DNA of 44,526 bases from Spirochaetales bacterium. GTDB lineage: Bacteria; Spirochaetota; Spirochaetia; JABEVK01. The stretch spans positions 1-44,526 of the forward strand of contig JABEVK010000069.1 in NCBI GenBank assembly GCA_013044245.1, written 5' to 3'. Position 1 is the first letter of the stretch. Each line of letters begins with the position of its first letter. The notes under the pieces are model-generated. The model saw only the letters and a list, made by a program, of their open reading frames with translations, made no database searches and was not told where the DNA came from. Shown piece after piece: positions 32,704 to 40,977 of this stretch. Made by a program: the position numbers and the translations under genes.

Positions 32704-33444
32704 ATGAACAACAATCGGATTACCGAATCGATTATTTCTAACCTGCGCCAGCGTATTCAGCCCGCGAAAAAGCCCATTCTTCAGCGATTTTTTAAAACGG
32801 GCCCCGGTCAATATGCCGAGGGTGATGTTTTTTGGGGAATCCCCGTCCCGCAACAACGAGAGGTCGTCAAATCTTTTTTCCAGACAGCAGGCCTGAGCGA
32901 AATCAACGAGTTGTTAAGTTCAGATATCCATGAGTGTCGGCTGACTGCTTTGCTCCTTATGGTAGAACAGTTTAAAAAAGCCACGGAAGGCGAACGCCAA
33001 GCTCGTATCGAGCTGTATATTCAGCGAGTTGACCGCGTCAATAACTGGGATCTCGTCGACGCCAGCGCTCCTGGCCTTTTTGGTGTCTGGTTTCAAGAAA
33101 AAGACCCTGCATTGTTAAGTCAATGGGCGCAAAGCGGACATTTGTGGAAGCAACGCATTGCCATGGTTTCAACCTTAACCATGATTCGCAAAGGACGCTT
33201 TACCGAGGCGTTGCAGGTGGCTGAACTCCTCGTACACCACCAACACGACTTATTGCAAAAAGCCGTGGGGTGGATGTTACGCGAAATCGGAAAACAAGAC
33301 AAAGCGGTTGAAGTTCATTTTTTAGAAAGGCATGCATCTAGTATGCCCCGTACCATGCTACGGTACGCCATCGAGAAATTCTCTCCCGAAGAACGAGCTT
33401 TGTTTATGCTTCGACCTGTTGGGGGCCGGCCTGAGTCTCATTAG
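32704..33444 (+). CDS. alkD: DNA alkylation repair protein, AlkD family
   Basis: AlkD is a HEAT-repeat DNA glycosylase removing alkylated purines such as 3- and 7-methyl adducts. The 246-aa protein has the family blocks FFKTGPGQYAEGDVFWGIPVP, RVNNWDLVDASAPGLFG, and WKQRIAMVSTLTMIRKGRF, then helical repeats. The WD pair and the Arg in the active groove (around NWDLVD and QRIAMV) are present. GGAGGAGG before ATG 32704 supports the start. The 3' end overlaps the MFS gene by 41 bp on the other strand. Confidence 0.92.
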   Translation: MNNNRITESIISNLRQRIQPAKKPILQRFFKTGPGQYAEGDVFWGIPVPQQREVVKSFFQTAGLSEINELLSSDIHECRLTALLLMVEQFKKATEGERQARIELYIQRVDRVNNWDLVDASAPGLFGVWFQEKDPALLSQWAQSGHLWKQRIAMVSTLTMIRKGRFTEALQVAELLVHHQHDLLQKAVGWMLREIGKQDKAVEVHFLERHASSMPRTMLRYAIEKFSPEERALFMLRPVGGRPESH

Positions 33445-34849
33445 GTTTGGGACGGTGAGTATCCGTCTCAGGCATAAATAATCCCGCTATTAGGGTAAGT
33501 CCGATAACTACCAAGATTGCCAAAAAGACACGCCCTGTGGCGCCTTGCACCGCTTGAACACTAGGGGTATTGCCTGTATGACCTAGCACCGAGTTCGCTA
33601 AGGCGCCAAACAGGGCTATCCCTACCGAACTTCCTACCGCACGAGCAAACTGGTTGGTACCCGTCACCACGCCTCGGTGCTTCCAGTCTACGCTAGCTTG
33701 CGCCGCGACAATAATCGGTGTCGCCGCTAGTCCAAAACCAACACCCATCACCAGGCAGGCGCCAATAATGAACGGAAGCCAGGGGTGTGCGGCCTGGGTA
33801 TACAATAAAAGGCCCCCCAGTAAGAGAAACCCTATGCCTGCTAGTGAGGTCTTTCGAAAACCAATTCGAAGGTAGATACGACCCGAGTACGAGGCAGCTA
33901 AGGGCCATCCTATCATCAGAGCCGTAATGACGGAGCCCGATACCAGCGGTGGCAAACCCAAAGCTCGCTCCAAAAAGGTGGGCAAGTACGAGCTAATTCC
34001 CAATAAGATGGCGCCCACCCCAAACGAAATCAGCGAGGTGGTTAGTAACAGGGGCCGCGTGAACACCCAAAGGGGAAGAATGGGTTCTGCGACGCGCGTT
34101 TGGGTCCAAAGGAACGCGGCGATCAGTAGCGCCCCTAAACCAAAAGCCCCCCAGCTCTCTAGCGAGTTCCATGCCCAGCTGACACCGCCCTCTAAAAGAG
34201 CCAAAATCAAAAGGGACAGTCCTAGCGTTAAAAGAGCGCCGCCCAGCCAATCGAGTCGGTGGTCGCGGTGATGAACGGTCTCGTGAAAGTTTTTGACCAG
34301 AAGACCCATGGCCACCAGTCCAAGCGGGATGTTGATTACAAAGATGCCTTGCCACGATAAGTACTGGCAGAAGAGGCCCCCTAAAGCTGGCCCCACCACT
34401 GACGAGATTCCCCACACGCTGGCCATATAGCCTTGGACCCGAGAACGCTCTTCAACGGTATACAAATCCCCGGCAATGGTAATCGTCATCGGCATAATGG
34501 CACCGGCGCCCAAACCTTGTAGACCCCGAGACAGGATCAAGAAAAGCATGGACCCGGAAAAGGAACAGGCAATTGACCCCAAGATAAACAGGGCAATTCC
34601 CAAGAGCAGAACCGGTTTGCGGCCAAAAAGATCTGAAATTTTTGCATAGAGAGGGACCGTTACCGACTGAGCTAAAAGGTATATCGAAAACAGCCAGGGA
34701 AATTGTGCAAAATTGCCGAGATCTTGAACCACCGAGGGGACTGCCGTCGAAAGAATGGTGGTATCCAAGGCCGCCAGGCCTGTTGCCACCATAATCGCTA
34801 AGAGGATGGGGCCCCTCTCTCCCGATAAACCGACATTACTTTTGCTCAC
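33404..34849 (-). CDS. MFS drug exporter, DHA2 (EmrB/QacA) family
   Basis: About 481 aa with 14 predicted membrane segments, a DHA2 feature. Motif A is seen as ISDLFGRKPVLL, motif C-like segments as GPALGGLF (antiporter motif), and AALDTTILSTAVP at the first helix carries the family D1 motif. Substrate cannot be told; members export drugs, dyes or metabolites using the proton gradient. The start is GTG 34849 with GGAGG upstream. It is divergent from the fic cassette and shares its 3' end with AlkD. It was probably originally placed directly after the U32 gene on the same strand, before the cassette inserted. Confidence 0.93.
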   Translation of the reverse strand: MSKSNVGLSGERGPILLAIMVATGLAALDTTILSTAVPSVVQDLGNFAQFPWLFSIYLLAQSVTVPLYAKISDLFGRKPVLLLGIALFILGSIACSFSGSMLFLILSRGLQGLGAGAIMPMTITIAGDLYTVEERSRVQGYMASVWGISSVVGPALGGLFCQYLSWQGIFVINIPLGLVAMGLLVKNFHETVHHRDHRLDWLGGALLTLGLSLLILALLEGGVSWAWNSLESWGAFGLGALLIAAFLWTQTRVAEPILPLWVFTRPLLLTTSLISFGVGAILLGISSYLPTFLERALGLPPLVSGSVITALMIGWPLAASYSGRIYLRIGFRKTSLAGIGFLLLGGLLLYTQAAHPWLPFIIGACLVMGVGFGLAATPIIVAAQASVDWKHRGVVTGTNQFARAVGSSVGIALFGALANSVLGHTGNTPSVQAVQGATGRVFLAILVVIGLTLIAGLFMPETDTHRPKPNETQAGPQQVEA

Positions 34850-34907
34850 ACTGCCTCCATCTGAACTGTTTAAGTCATAAAATCGACCTAGACGGAGGGG
34901 GAGTCAA

Positions 34908-34933
34908 CACCTTCTAAAAGTAAATAGTTCACG
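34908..34933. repeat. Left flanking repeat of the fic cassette (copy of U32 gene 3' end)
   Basis: These 26 bases match 36236-36262 with one substitution and one single-base indel. Read on the minus strand in the U32 frame they encode VNYLLLEG, against VNYLLLER at the true U32 end, and the single substitution is synonymous (CTT for CTG). Beyond the repeat the frame reads V-D-S-P-S-V and then TAG at 34890-34888: a plausible original end of the U32 gene. Confidence 0.8.
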
Positions 34934-35048
34934 AACAGGACGAAGTGTATCGTGACTCGGTGGCGAAGAACATCTTGCTACCGATACTCTCGAAAAGTTC
35001 TTCAGTTGGTTAACCTTGATGGTCAAGAAGGTTCGCTGAAATAGGTCA

Positions 35049-35117
35049 TGGGTAAGAAATCGACTTTTTTACCCACGTCTGCTATGATGTGGGTATCTTT
35101 TCTGGTTTTTTACCCAC
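35049..35117 (+). promoter_or_regulatory. fic promoter with four phased TACCCA operator copies
   Basis: Promoter: TCGACT (35060-35065), 17-bp spacer, TATGAT (35083-35088). Operator copies in alternating orientation: TGGGTA (35049-35054), TACCCAC (35070-35076, inside the spacer), GTGGGTA (35089-35095, just after the -10) and TACCCAC (35111-35117, before the ribosome-binding site). Their centres are about 19-22 bp apart, near two helical turns. TTTTTTACCCACG is repeated exactly at 35065-35077 and 35106-35118. Strong repression is expected. Confidence 0.7.
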
Positions 35118-35129
35118 GAGGAAACTGAT

Positions 35130-36233
35130 ATGGGAAGACTGAACGCGGCATTTTATCCAGAACGACTCGAACAAGTCGGCGATATCGAAACCAAGGCGGT
35201 TCTCAAGAAACTGACGACGGCTCACCAAGCCCTCGCCGAGCTGAAGGCCACCGCTGAGGCGATGCCCAATCAAGGCATCCTCATCAGTACGTTGTCCTTG
35301 CAGGAAGCGAAGGATAGTTCGGCTATAGAGAACATCATCACGACACAGGACGATCTCTACCAGTCCGATAGCTTTGAACACAGGTACCAAACCATAGCGG
35401 CAAAGGAAGTTCACAACTACGCCTATGCCTTGCAGACCGCCCATGATCGAGTGAAAGCGGCGGGGCTCATCACCATGCGTGATATTCTCGACATTCAGTC
35501 CATCATCGAGGAGAACCGAGCCGGATTCCGCAAGCTACCCGGAACGGAACTCAAGAACGAGGCAACCGGCGCGACGGTGTACACACCGCCCCAGCATCCT
35601 GACGACATCGCTGTCCTCATGGGTAACCTCGAAGAGTTCCTTAATCGGAACGAACTCGCGGACTGGGACGCCCTGACCAAGATGGCCCTCATCCATCACC
35701 AGATCGAAAGTATCCATCCCTTTTACGACGGCAACGGACGCACCGGGCGCGTCCTCAACATCCTATACCTCGTCAAAGAGAAACTTCTCGGTAGCCCCGT
35801 GCTCTACCTTTCCCGCTACATCAATCAATCGAAAGCGGAGTATTACCGGCTTCTACAGGATGTCCGCGATACGAGAAACTGGGAACCGTGGCTCCTTTAT
35901 ATGATTGGCGGCGTTGAACAAACCTCGCGGCAGACAACCCTCTTGATTCACGGAATAAAAAAACTGATGCAGGACTATAAGCAGAGGCTTAAGAATGAAC
36001 ATCCGAAGATGTACAGTCACGAGCTGTTGAACAATCTTTTTCGGCATCCCTATACGAAAATCGACTACCTTGTTCGTGATTTGGGAGTTACGCGAAAAAC
36101 GGCATCGAAGTATCTCGATGACCTTGTGGAAATTAGACTTGTCTCAAAGCATAAGATGGGGAAGGAGAACTTCTATTTGAACGATACCCTCTTTCAGCAC
36201 TTGCAGGAACAGCCAAACAGCTCGCGGGGTTAA
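35130..36233 (+). CDS. Fic-family AMP transferase with inhibitory helix and C-terminal winged helix
   Basis: Fic proteins transfer AMP (or another nucleotide part) to target proteins. The active-site motif HPFYDGNGRTGR lies at residues 196-207 (catalytic H196). The inhibitory motif (S/T)xxxE(G/N) is seen before the Fic core as S63-x3-E67-N68 in SSAIEN, so this is a class II, self-inhibited Fic. The N terminus matches the Fic/DOC N-terminal domain, and the last 70 residues (LVRDLGVTRKTASKYLDDLV) form a winged helix like that of SoFic-type proteins; it could bind the operators upstream. GAGG precedes ATG 35130. The gene is the only one in the flanked cassette. Confidence 0.92.
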   Translation: MGRLNAAFYPERLEQVGDIETKAVLKKLTTAHQALAELKATAEAMPNQGILISTLSLQEAKDSSAIENIITTQDDLYQSDSFEHRYQTIAAKEVHNYAYALQTAHDRVKAAGLITMRDILDIQSIIEENRAGFRKLPGTELKNEATGATVYTPPQHPDDIAVLMGNLEEFLNRNELADWDALTKMALIHHQIESIHPFYDGNGRTGRVLNILYLVKEKLLGSPVLYLSRYINQSKAEYYRLLQDVRDTRNWEPWLLYMIGGVEQTSRQTTLLIHGIKKLMQDYKQRLKNEHPKMYSHELLNNLFRHPYTKIDYLVRDLGVTRKTASKYLDDLVEIRLVSKHKMGKENFYLNDTLFQHLQEQPNSSRG

Positions 36234-36234
36234 T

Positions 36235-38553
36235 TCACCTTTCTAACAGTAAATAGTTCACGCAGTCCCTTGCCTCGACACGAAAGCCTTGGGCACCCTG
36301 GGTCAAACGTGCCGAAAAGTGCCCCGAACAACCAGCAGGGCAACGGGGACCTTGTTCTGGCCGTTCGGGGGTACGGCCTTGCAATTTTTGGCTTGACCAA
36401 GTGCGTGCGTCAAAGGCGGCTTCTTTGGTGGGGGTCACATGCGCTTGGTGCGGCGCCGAAAAGCTATTTCGGAGCATACAAGCTCGGCTGGTAAAAATAG
36501 GCGGGGCATAGGAGTGATCAGCTTTCTCGGTTTCAAGCCAACCGACCGAAAAGACAAGACCAGGAACCGCCGAATCGAGGTTTGACTCTAACCAGCCGTT
36601 GGCACGGTGAAAGCCCCAATCGGCAAACCAAGAATTGACAGCAAAACCCTCTTGTCGTAGGCGTTGGAGCCAAACTAAATGTGCGGGATTGTTGACGCCC
36701 AGCACAATAGGCTGGTCTTTGACCGACGGCAACGCCAGAAAGCGTCGCAAACGGTCCAACGCAGCCTCTTCGTTTGGACTAAAGGGGGCAAGGGGAAGCG
36801 CAAGGCCCCAAGGAGTGGAGGCAAGTTGTTGTGGGGTCAGACGTTCCCATTCAACAATAAAGCCCAACAACCGATTGACCCCTTCAAGCGGAGACAGCTG
36901 AGCACGGGGTAGGGAAACTTCTGTAAGCAAGGGTTCTTCACGAGCAACCTTTTGGGCTTGAGATTGGGCCCAATGGTCAGCCTCGGCCTCGAGCTTGGTC
37001 AACCAGTCCCGTCTGACCTGTTTGAGGTCACGAGGATTGATGAAAAGATTTTGAGAATCGCTATGAATAGCGAGGTCCGAAAAGATAAAACGATGAGACG
37101 ATGCCATAAAAGCATGGCGAAGAGCCTGTTCTAGCCCCTCGGACGAAGGGGATGGTTCACACGGTAGGGTGGTTTCAAGAGTGACCACAGGCCCAAACGA
37201 TGCGGAAAGGGCCAGCGTTACCAAATTTGGAGCTGGTTGGGTAACTCGTAAAGTGGCGTGCAAAGGGAATTGAAAAGGACGAGAAGCCTTTTTTTGCGGA
37301 AGCTTGCCATCATGACGACTGGTCAGCCAGACACTGGCTCCTACGGGCGAAAAGGGAGGCTCTTTGGCTAGGTTGAGTTCAAGAACAGGGGGACGGCTCA
37401 CCGAGGGAACCTGCACAGACGTGCGAAACGATTGGCCAGGTAAAGTTCCTAAAACAAGAACGCCGTCGCCCCGTGTGGGGAGGTTTTCAGCTTTGATATG
37501 ATCGGTTTGCAACACCAGGGTTGAGCCTTTGCTTTGTCGGATTTCGCCGAGAGGCAAGCCCAGCGTTCCGGCCCACTGGGGGTTGGTTTGTGCTAGGGCT
37601 TTGTGGCCGTCGAGCCAGCCTGCGCTAGGTCGTCTGCCGTAACCAAGCCGGGCTTCATCCAAGGCTGACCAGCCTTGAGCATCCTTGCCGTCAAGAAAGG
37701 ACCGGTACGCTTTTGCCGTATAATAAGAGTATGCGGGTGGTTTCATCCGTCCTTCGATTTTAAAGCTTGTGACACCAATCCCCGCCAGTTGCCGTATTCG
37801 GGGACCTAGCTCAAGGTCATTCATGCTGGCGAAGGCGCCTTTTGTCCCGGTCTGCCACGTTGTTTCCCCTTCAGGCGCGTGAATACCTACGGGGAGTCCG
37901 TCTTCATGAGGACTTTCGCGACGGTGTGGACCGGGGATAAGGTAATCAAGCTCAAACGTCGTGCGGCATATTTGACCGCAGTCGCCCTTGTTGGCTGATC
38001 GGCCGAGCATCAGCCCCGAGGCCATGCAATTGCCCGAGACGGCATAACACAGCGCTCCGTGAACAAAGACTTCGTATTCCATTTTAGGGTCGGCCTGAAC
38101 GATCGTTTCGATTTCAGAAAGAGTAAGCTCCCGCGCCAAGACGACTCGGCTAAACCCCAGGTCACGTACGGCACGTACTCCATCGGGGGTGTGGACAGCC
38201 GCTTGGGTTGAAGCATGCAAGACAGTAGGCAAGCCAGAAATTTGCAAGGCTTTGGCAAATCCTAAATCTTGAAGAATTAAAGCATCGACGCCGCACCAGT
38301 GGAGTTGCCAAGCTAAATCGACGGCTTCGGATACCTCTTGTGAGTTTAAAATGGTATTCACTGCGGCGTAGAGGCGGGCATTTTTGTCACGGGCGACCTT
38401 GGCCAGCTGACGAACTTGGTCGAAATCGAAGTTTGTTGCATGACTTCGGGCCGAAAACTTTTGAAAGCCAAAATAGACGGCGTTTGCTCCACCTTCTAGA
38501 GCCCATAACGCATGATCGAGGCCCCCCGCCGGGGCTAAGACTTCGTGATCCAT
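36235..38553 (-). CDS. U32 family peptidase / RlhA-like RNA hydroxylation protein
   Basis: The 772-aa protein opens with HEVLAPAGGLDHALWALEGGANAVYFG, the U32 signature. The Fe-S-type Cys set is C169 and C176 (GALCYAVSGNC), C192 and C196 (KGDCGQICR). KIEGRMKP and the long C-terminal part match RlhA (YdcP)-type U32 proteins with a DUF3656 region. E. coli RlhA takes part in hydroxylation of 23S rRNA C2501, and TrhP/O of tRNA; here the specific target is not known. The last eight codons form one of the fic cassette repeats; the original C terminus was probably slightly longer. No clear promoter seen. Confidence 0.9.
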   Translation of the reverse strand: MDHEVLAPAGGLDHALWALEGGANAVYFGFQKFSARSHATNFDFDQVRQLAKVARDKNARLYAAVNTILNSQEVSEAVDLAWQLHWCGVDALILQDLGFAKALQISGLPTVLHASTQAAVHTPDGVRAVRDLGFSRVVLARELTLSEIETIVQADPKMEYEVFVHGALCYAVSGNCMASGLMLGRSANKGDCGQICRTTFELDYLIPGPHRRESPHEDGLPVGIHAPEGETTWQTGTKGAFASMNDLELGPRIRQLAGIGVTSFKIEGRMKPPAYSYYTAKAYRSFLDGKDAQGWSALDEARLGYGRRPSAGWLDGHKALAQTNPQWAGTLGLPLGEIRQSKGSTLVLQTDHIKAENLPTRGDGVLVLGTLPGQSFRTSVQVPSVSRPPVLELNLAKEPPFSPVGASVWLTSRHDGKLPQKKASRPFQFPLHATLRVTQPAPNLVTLALSASFGPVVTLETTLPCEPSPSSEGLEQALRHAFMASSHRFIFSDLAIHSDSQNLFINPRDLKQVRRDWLTKLEAEADHWAQSQAQKVAREEPLLTEVSLPRAQLSPLEGVNRLLGFIVEWERLTPQQLASTPWGLALPLAPFSPNEEAALDRLRRFLALPSVKDQPIVLGVNNPAHLVWLQRLRQEGFAVNSWFADWGFHRANGWLESNLDSAVPGLVFSVGWLETEKADHSYAPPIFTSRACMLRNSFSAPHQAHVTPTKEAAFDARTWSSQKLQGRTPERPEQGPRCPAGCSGHFSARLTQGAQGFRVEARDCVNYLLLER
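36236..36262. repeat. Right flanking repeat of the fic cassette (true U32 gene end)
   Basis: This is the final coding segment of the U32 gene (VNYLLLER and stop, minus strand). It matches the left repeat at 34908-34933 with one substitution and one single-base indel. Confidence 0.8.
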
Positions 38554-38624
38554 AGGTCGATCATTCCTTAAGATTAAGAATGTGTCTAGGCTAGGTTTTA
38601 GGCTTCAGTTTAGCCCACCAATTG

Positions 38625-39323
38625 CTACCAACGTACAGGGTTGCCAAAACGGTCTAGGAATCTCAGGCCTGTTCTTCCTTCTTGTGAAGTAATCGTATCG
38701 ACGAGGTTACCAATAACGTCGTCAAGCGAAAATTTTGCGTTTTTTCCACCCATGTCGGTTTTTATCCATCCGGGAGCGAGAAGAAGAAGGGCATGGTCTT
38801 TTCCGTGACGTGTAGCAAAACTTCTCATGACCATATTCAAAGCTGCTTTACTCGCCCTGTAAACGTCATTGCCCCCGTTTTCGTTATCGGCGATGCTCCC
38901 TTGCCCCGAGGACATGGCACCGAGGACTCCCCCTGTCGTCACATAGTCCTTGAGCCGCTCAAGAACTCTCATCGGGGCAAGCGTATTTGTCACCATCACG
39001 CGAATGAACTCCTCGGTTGAAATCTCACCAATGGTTTCATCCATTCCTTTTTCGTTGGCCACCCCGGCATTAACAAAAAGAACATTAAACGTACTACCGG
39101 CCAGGTCAGATTTAAGTCGATCAATTTGCGAGGGAATCGTTATATCTACGTTCTTAATCACCAGGTTAGGGTTTCCTTTGTCGGCGAGATCATGGAGTTT
39201 TGTCTTGTTGTCGCTGCGAACAGTTCCAACAACATTCCAATTTCGTTTCAACAGCTCTTCTACGATGGCCAGCCCAATTCCTCGAGAGGCTCCCACAATA
39301 AGGGCATTCTTAGTTAATTTCAT
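38625..39323 (-). CDS. SDR family oxidoreductase
   Basis: A complete short-chain dehydrogenase of 232 aa: cofactor loop GASRGIG at residues 11-17, NAG motif (NAGVANEKG), SSGQGS with the catalytic Ser, and YRASK (YxxxK). A TVRSD segment after the second strand suggests NADPH rather than NADH. It resembles C-factor/sniffer-like SDRs; the substrate is unknown. AAGGAG precedes ATG 39323. It is a single gene in the accessory region, with AT-rich DNA on both sides. Confidence 0.9.
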   Translation of the reverse strand: MKLTKNALIVGASRGIGLAIVEELLKRNWNVVGTVRSDNKTKLHDLADKGNPNLVIKNVDITIPSQIDRLKSDLAGSTFNVLFVNAGVANEKGMDETIGEISTEEFIRVMVTNTLAPMRVLERLKDYVTTGGVLGAMSSGQGSIADNENGGNDVYRASKAALNMVMRSFATRHGKDHALLLLAPGWIKTDMGGKNAKFSLDDVIGNLVDTITSQEGRTGLRFLDRFGNPVRW

Positions 39324-39443
39324 AGTTTCTCCTTGGTTGATCGTGCTACTTGAATCGCTTTGGTATGAGCTGAGCCGGATTTAATACAGTACTTCAAGTA
39401 TATTCCAGGGGCCACACTCCCAGATTATCACCTTCTTACAGTC

Positions 39444-40031
39444 TCATGAAAATAAATCAAAATCTTTGTTGGTGTTCCAAAGATATTCCAGAGAACGACT
39501 AGCTTTTTGCGCTTGCTCATACCCAATTGTATCAGAAATAAAACCCAAGCTCATGTCGATTCCTGCTGTGATTCCGGATGAAGTATAATACTTTCCATCC
39601 ACAACCCATCTAGCCTGGCGTATCCAATCAACTTTTTTATTTTGCTCTACAACCCAATTCCAGGCAAGTTTATTACTGGTAGCCTTTTTACCGTCAAGAA
39701 GGCCTGTTTTAGCTAAAAGGGCAGAACCAGTACAAACACAAAGAACAAATTCACTTTTTTCGGCTAAAGATCGTATTTTAGTTATCAATAATTCATTCGC
39801 GACTTCAATTCTTGTTCCAAAACCACCAGGTATTAAAAGAATATCACTTTGAGAAGTTTCTTGCAGTTTTTCAGTCAGGCATGGGCAACTAATAGAGCTA
39901 GATACAAATCCTCCATTAAGTGAAAAATATCTGATCTCGAAATTTTCTTTAAATCGCGAAAAAACCTCTGCTGGTCCGAATGCATCAAGAGCTGTAAAGT
40001 TATCAAATAACACAATATTAACTACTTTCAT
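39444..40031 (-). CDS. DJ-1/PfpI family protein (isonitrile hydratase-like)
   Basis: About 195 aa of the class I glutamine amidotransferase-like fold. The nucleophile elbow is VLCVCTGSALLAKTG with C100 as catalytic Cys, and ILLIPGGFGTR carries the family's acidic/Gly loop. KKATSNKLAWNWV and YYTSSGITAGIDM resemble isonitrile hydratase (InhA) and AraC-fused members. ATG 40031 is chosen over 40052: AGAGGCGG lies before it, and the fold then starts at once. The gene is clearly more AT-rich than the core genes, which suggests recent transfer. Confidence 0.88.
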   Translation of the reverse strand: MKVVNIVLFDNFTALDAFGPAEVFSRFKENFEIRYFSLNGGFVSSSISCPCLTEKLQETSQSDILLIPGGFGTRIEVANELLITKIRSLAEKSEFVLCVCTGSALLAKTGLLDGKKATSNKLAWNWVVEQNKKVDWIRQARWVVDGKYYTSSGITAGIDMSLGFISDTIGYEQAQKASRSLEYLWNTNKDFDLFS

Positions 40032-40140
40032 CTTGAACCGCCTCTTTTTCACCGTGCCGTCTCAAGGAAATGTACGTGCTCAATTAGCAAATGTCCATTA
40101 CCTGGCAGGTGAGCTGTTTTTCTATCGTGATCAGGGGTAC

Positions 40141-40416
40141 TCAACGAAGTTTGAACAAGGCATTATTTTTTCCACTGTCATTCATCAATGCGATTTTGGC
40201 TTCTCGCATTCCCTGAAGAGTTTGCAGAATCCTTTTGAATTCGGCCTGCTTATGTTCGATCTTTTCTATCTTTTGCGAAAGTAGCTCAACCACTTTTCCC
40301 ATGGTAAGCCGATTGGTATCGTGCTCGCGATAGACCTCTTTCAACTTGCCAGATCCGGCACTCGGCACAGGGGAATTGATTGTTGATGTTGTTGCGGCAA
40401 AAGTGGTGGGAGGCAT
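40141..40416 (-). CDS. Small coiled-coil hypothetical protein downstream of merR
   Basis: This 91-aa frame begins 3 bp after the merR stop on the same strand, so it would be in the merR transcript. The first 25 residues are low-complexity Thr/Ser/Pro. A helical region follows with heptad-like spacing (VVELLSQKIEKIEHKQAEFKRILQTL). No Cys, so it is unlikely to bind mercury directly. I do not recognise it. A weak ribosome-binding site (GAGG about 15 bases upstream) makes expression uncertain. Confidence 0.5.
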   Translation of the reverse strand: MPPTTFAATTSTINSPVPSAGSGKLKEVYREHDTNRLTMGKVVELLSQKIEKIEHKQAEFKRILQTLQGMREAKIALMNDSGKNNALFKLR

Positions 40417-40419
40417 TAT

Positions 40420-40866
40420 TTACTGATTTACCTCAGGTCCCTGGTGCAGGGGCTGTTGGTCGTGCTCGAGCGCATCAAGAAAAGGACATTCTCCCGCGGG
40501 ACCTTCACCTGTGCAAAGCGAGGCAAGCTTGTGTAACGCCGAGTTAATTTTCACGAGCGACCGTATAAGTTCCTCGATGTCGAGCATCTTTGCTGTGGCT
40601 TTTTGTCTTACCTCCTCGCAAGTGCGGCCTGGGCCAATGCGAAGGTCAAGAAGTTCGCGAATCTCAGAAAGCGAAAAACCGAGCTTCTTTGCTCGCCGTA
40701 TGAACCTGATTCGATTCAAATCAGACTGGTCGAATCTTCGATATCCCGAGGCGTCCTTGACGGGAGTTCCCAGCAGGTTCTTCCGTTCGTAGAACCGGAT
40801 CGTCTCTACTCCCACGCCAGCCTCACGAGCCGCCTCGCCAATTGTGATCGTCTTTTCTTTTTTCAC
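40420..40866 (-). CDS. merR: MerR, mercury-responsive transcriptional regulator
   Basis: The 148-aa protein has the MerR winged helix (ITIGEAAREAGVGVETIRFYERKNLL, split in two helices) and a long dimerisation helix. Three Cys (C83, C118, C127 from the chosen start) reproduce the spacing of C82, C117 and C126 that bind Hg(II) in Tn501 MerR; the last two lie in SLCTGEGPAGECPF. GTG 40866 is chosen over 40875 because GAGGGAG is then well placed. It is divergent from merA, across a promoter with an overlong spacer, as expected for MerR. Confidence 0.93.
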   Translation of the reverse strand: MKKEKTITIGEAAREAGVGVETIRFYERKNLLGTPVKDASGYRRFDQSDLNRIRFIRRAKKLGFSLSEIRELLDLRIGPGRTCEEVRQKATAKMLDIEELIRSLVKINSALHKLASLCTGEGPAGECPFLDALEHDQQPLHQGPEVNQ

Positions 40867-40895
40867 GAATAACACTCCCTCAGCCTAAAAAAAGC

Positions 40896-40942
40896 TTGAC
40901 TCCGTACTAGGGTACAGGGTTGATACTTAAAAGGTACAGGGT
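40896..40942 (+). promoter_or_regulatory. mer promoter/operator
   Basis: TTGACT (40896-40901) and GATACT (40922-40927) are 20 bp apart, the long spacer typical of MerR-activated promoters. The spacer contains the dyad CCGTAC-TAGG-GTACAGG. A second copy of GGTACAGGGT occurs 22 bp downstream of the first (40911-40920 and 40933-40942). MerR with Hg(II) should twist the DNA and start merA transcription. Confidence 0.75.
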
Positions 40943-40977
40943 CAAGACTGATCCTAGATGGTTGGAGGAACAAGATC

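Larger units (their letters stand above)
34908..36262. mobile_element. Putative fic gene cassette inserted at the U32 gene 3' end
   Basis: The segment between the two 26/27-bp repeats holds only fic, its promoter-operator region and about 110 bp of gene-free DNA. Repeats copying the last codons of the neighbour gene at both ends are what site-specific integration into a gene end leaves behind. No integrase or transposase is encoded within, and the mechanism is not known. Confidence 0.55.

Noticed and set aside
32557-32856. Minus-strand 99-aa open frame over the tRNA and terminator
   Set aside because: It covers the tRNA gene and the 5' end of alkD, has no ribosome-binding site, and is a by-product of the other features.
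40033-40284. Plus-strand 83-aa frame between the DJ-1 and merR-associated genes
   Set aside because: It overlaps the better-supported minus-strand small ORF, lacks a ribosome-binding site and has no recognisable motif.
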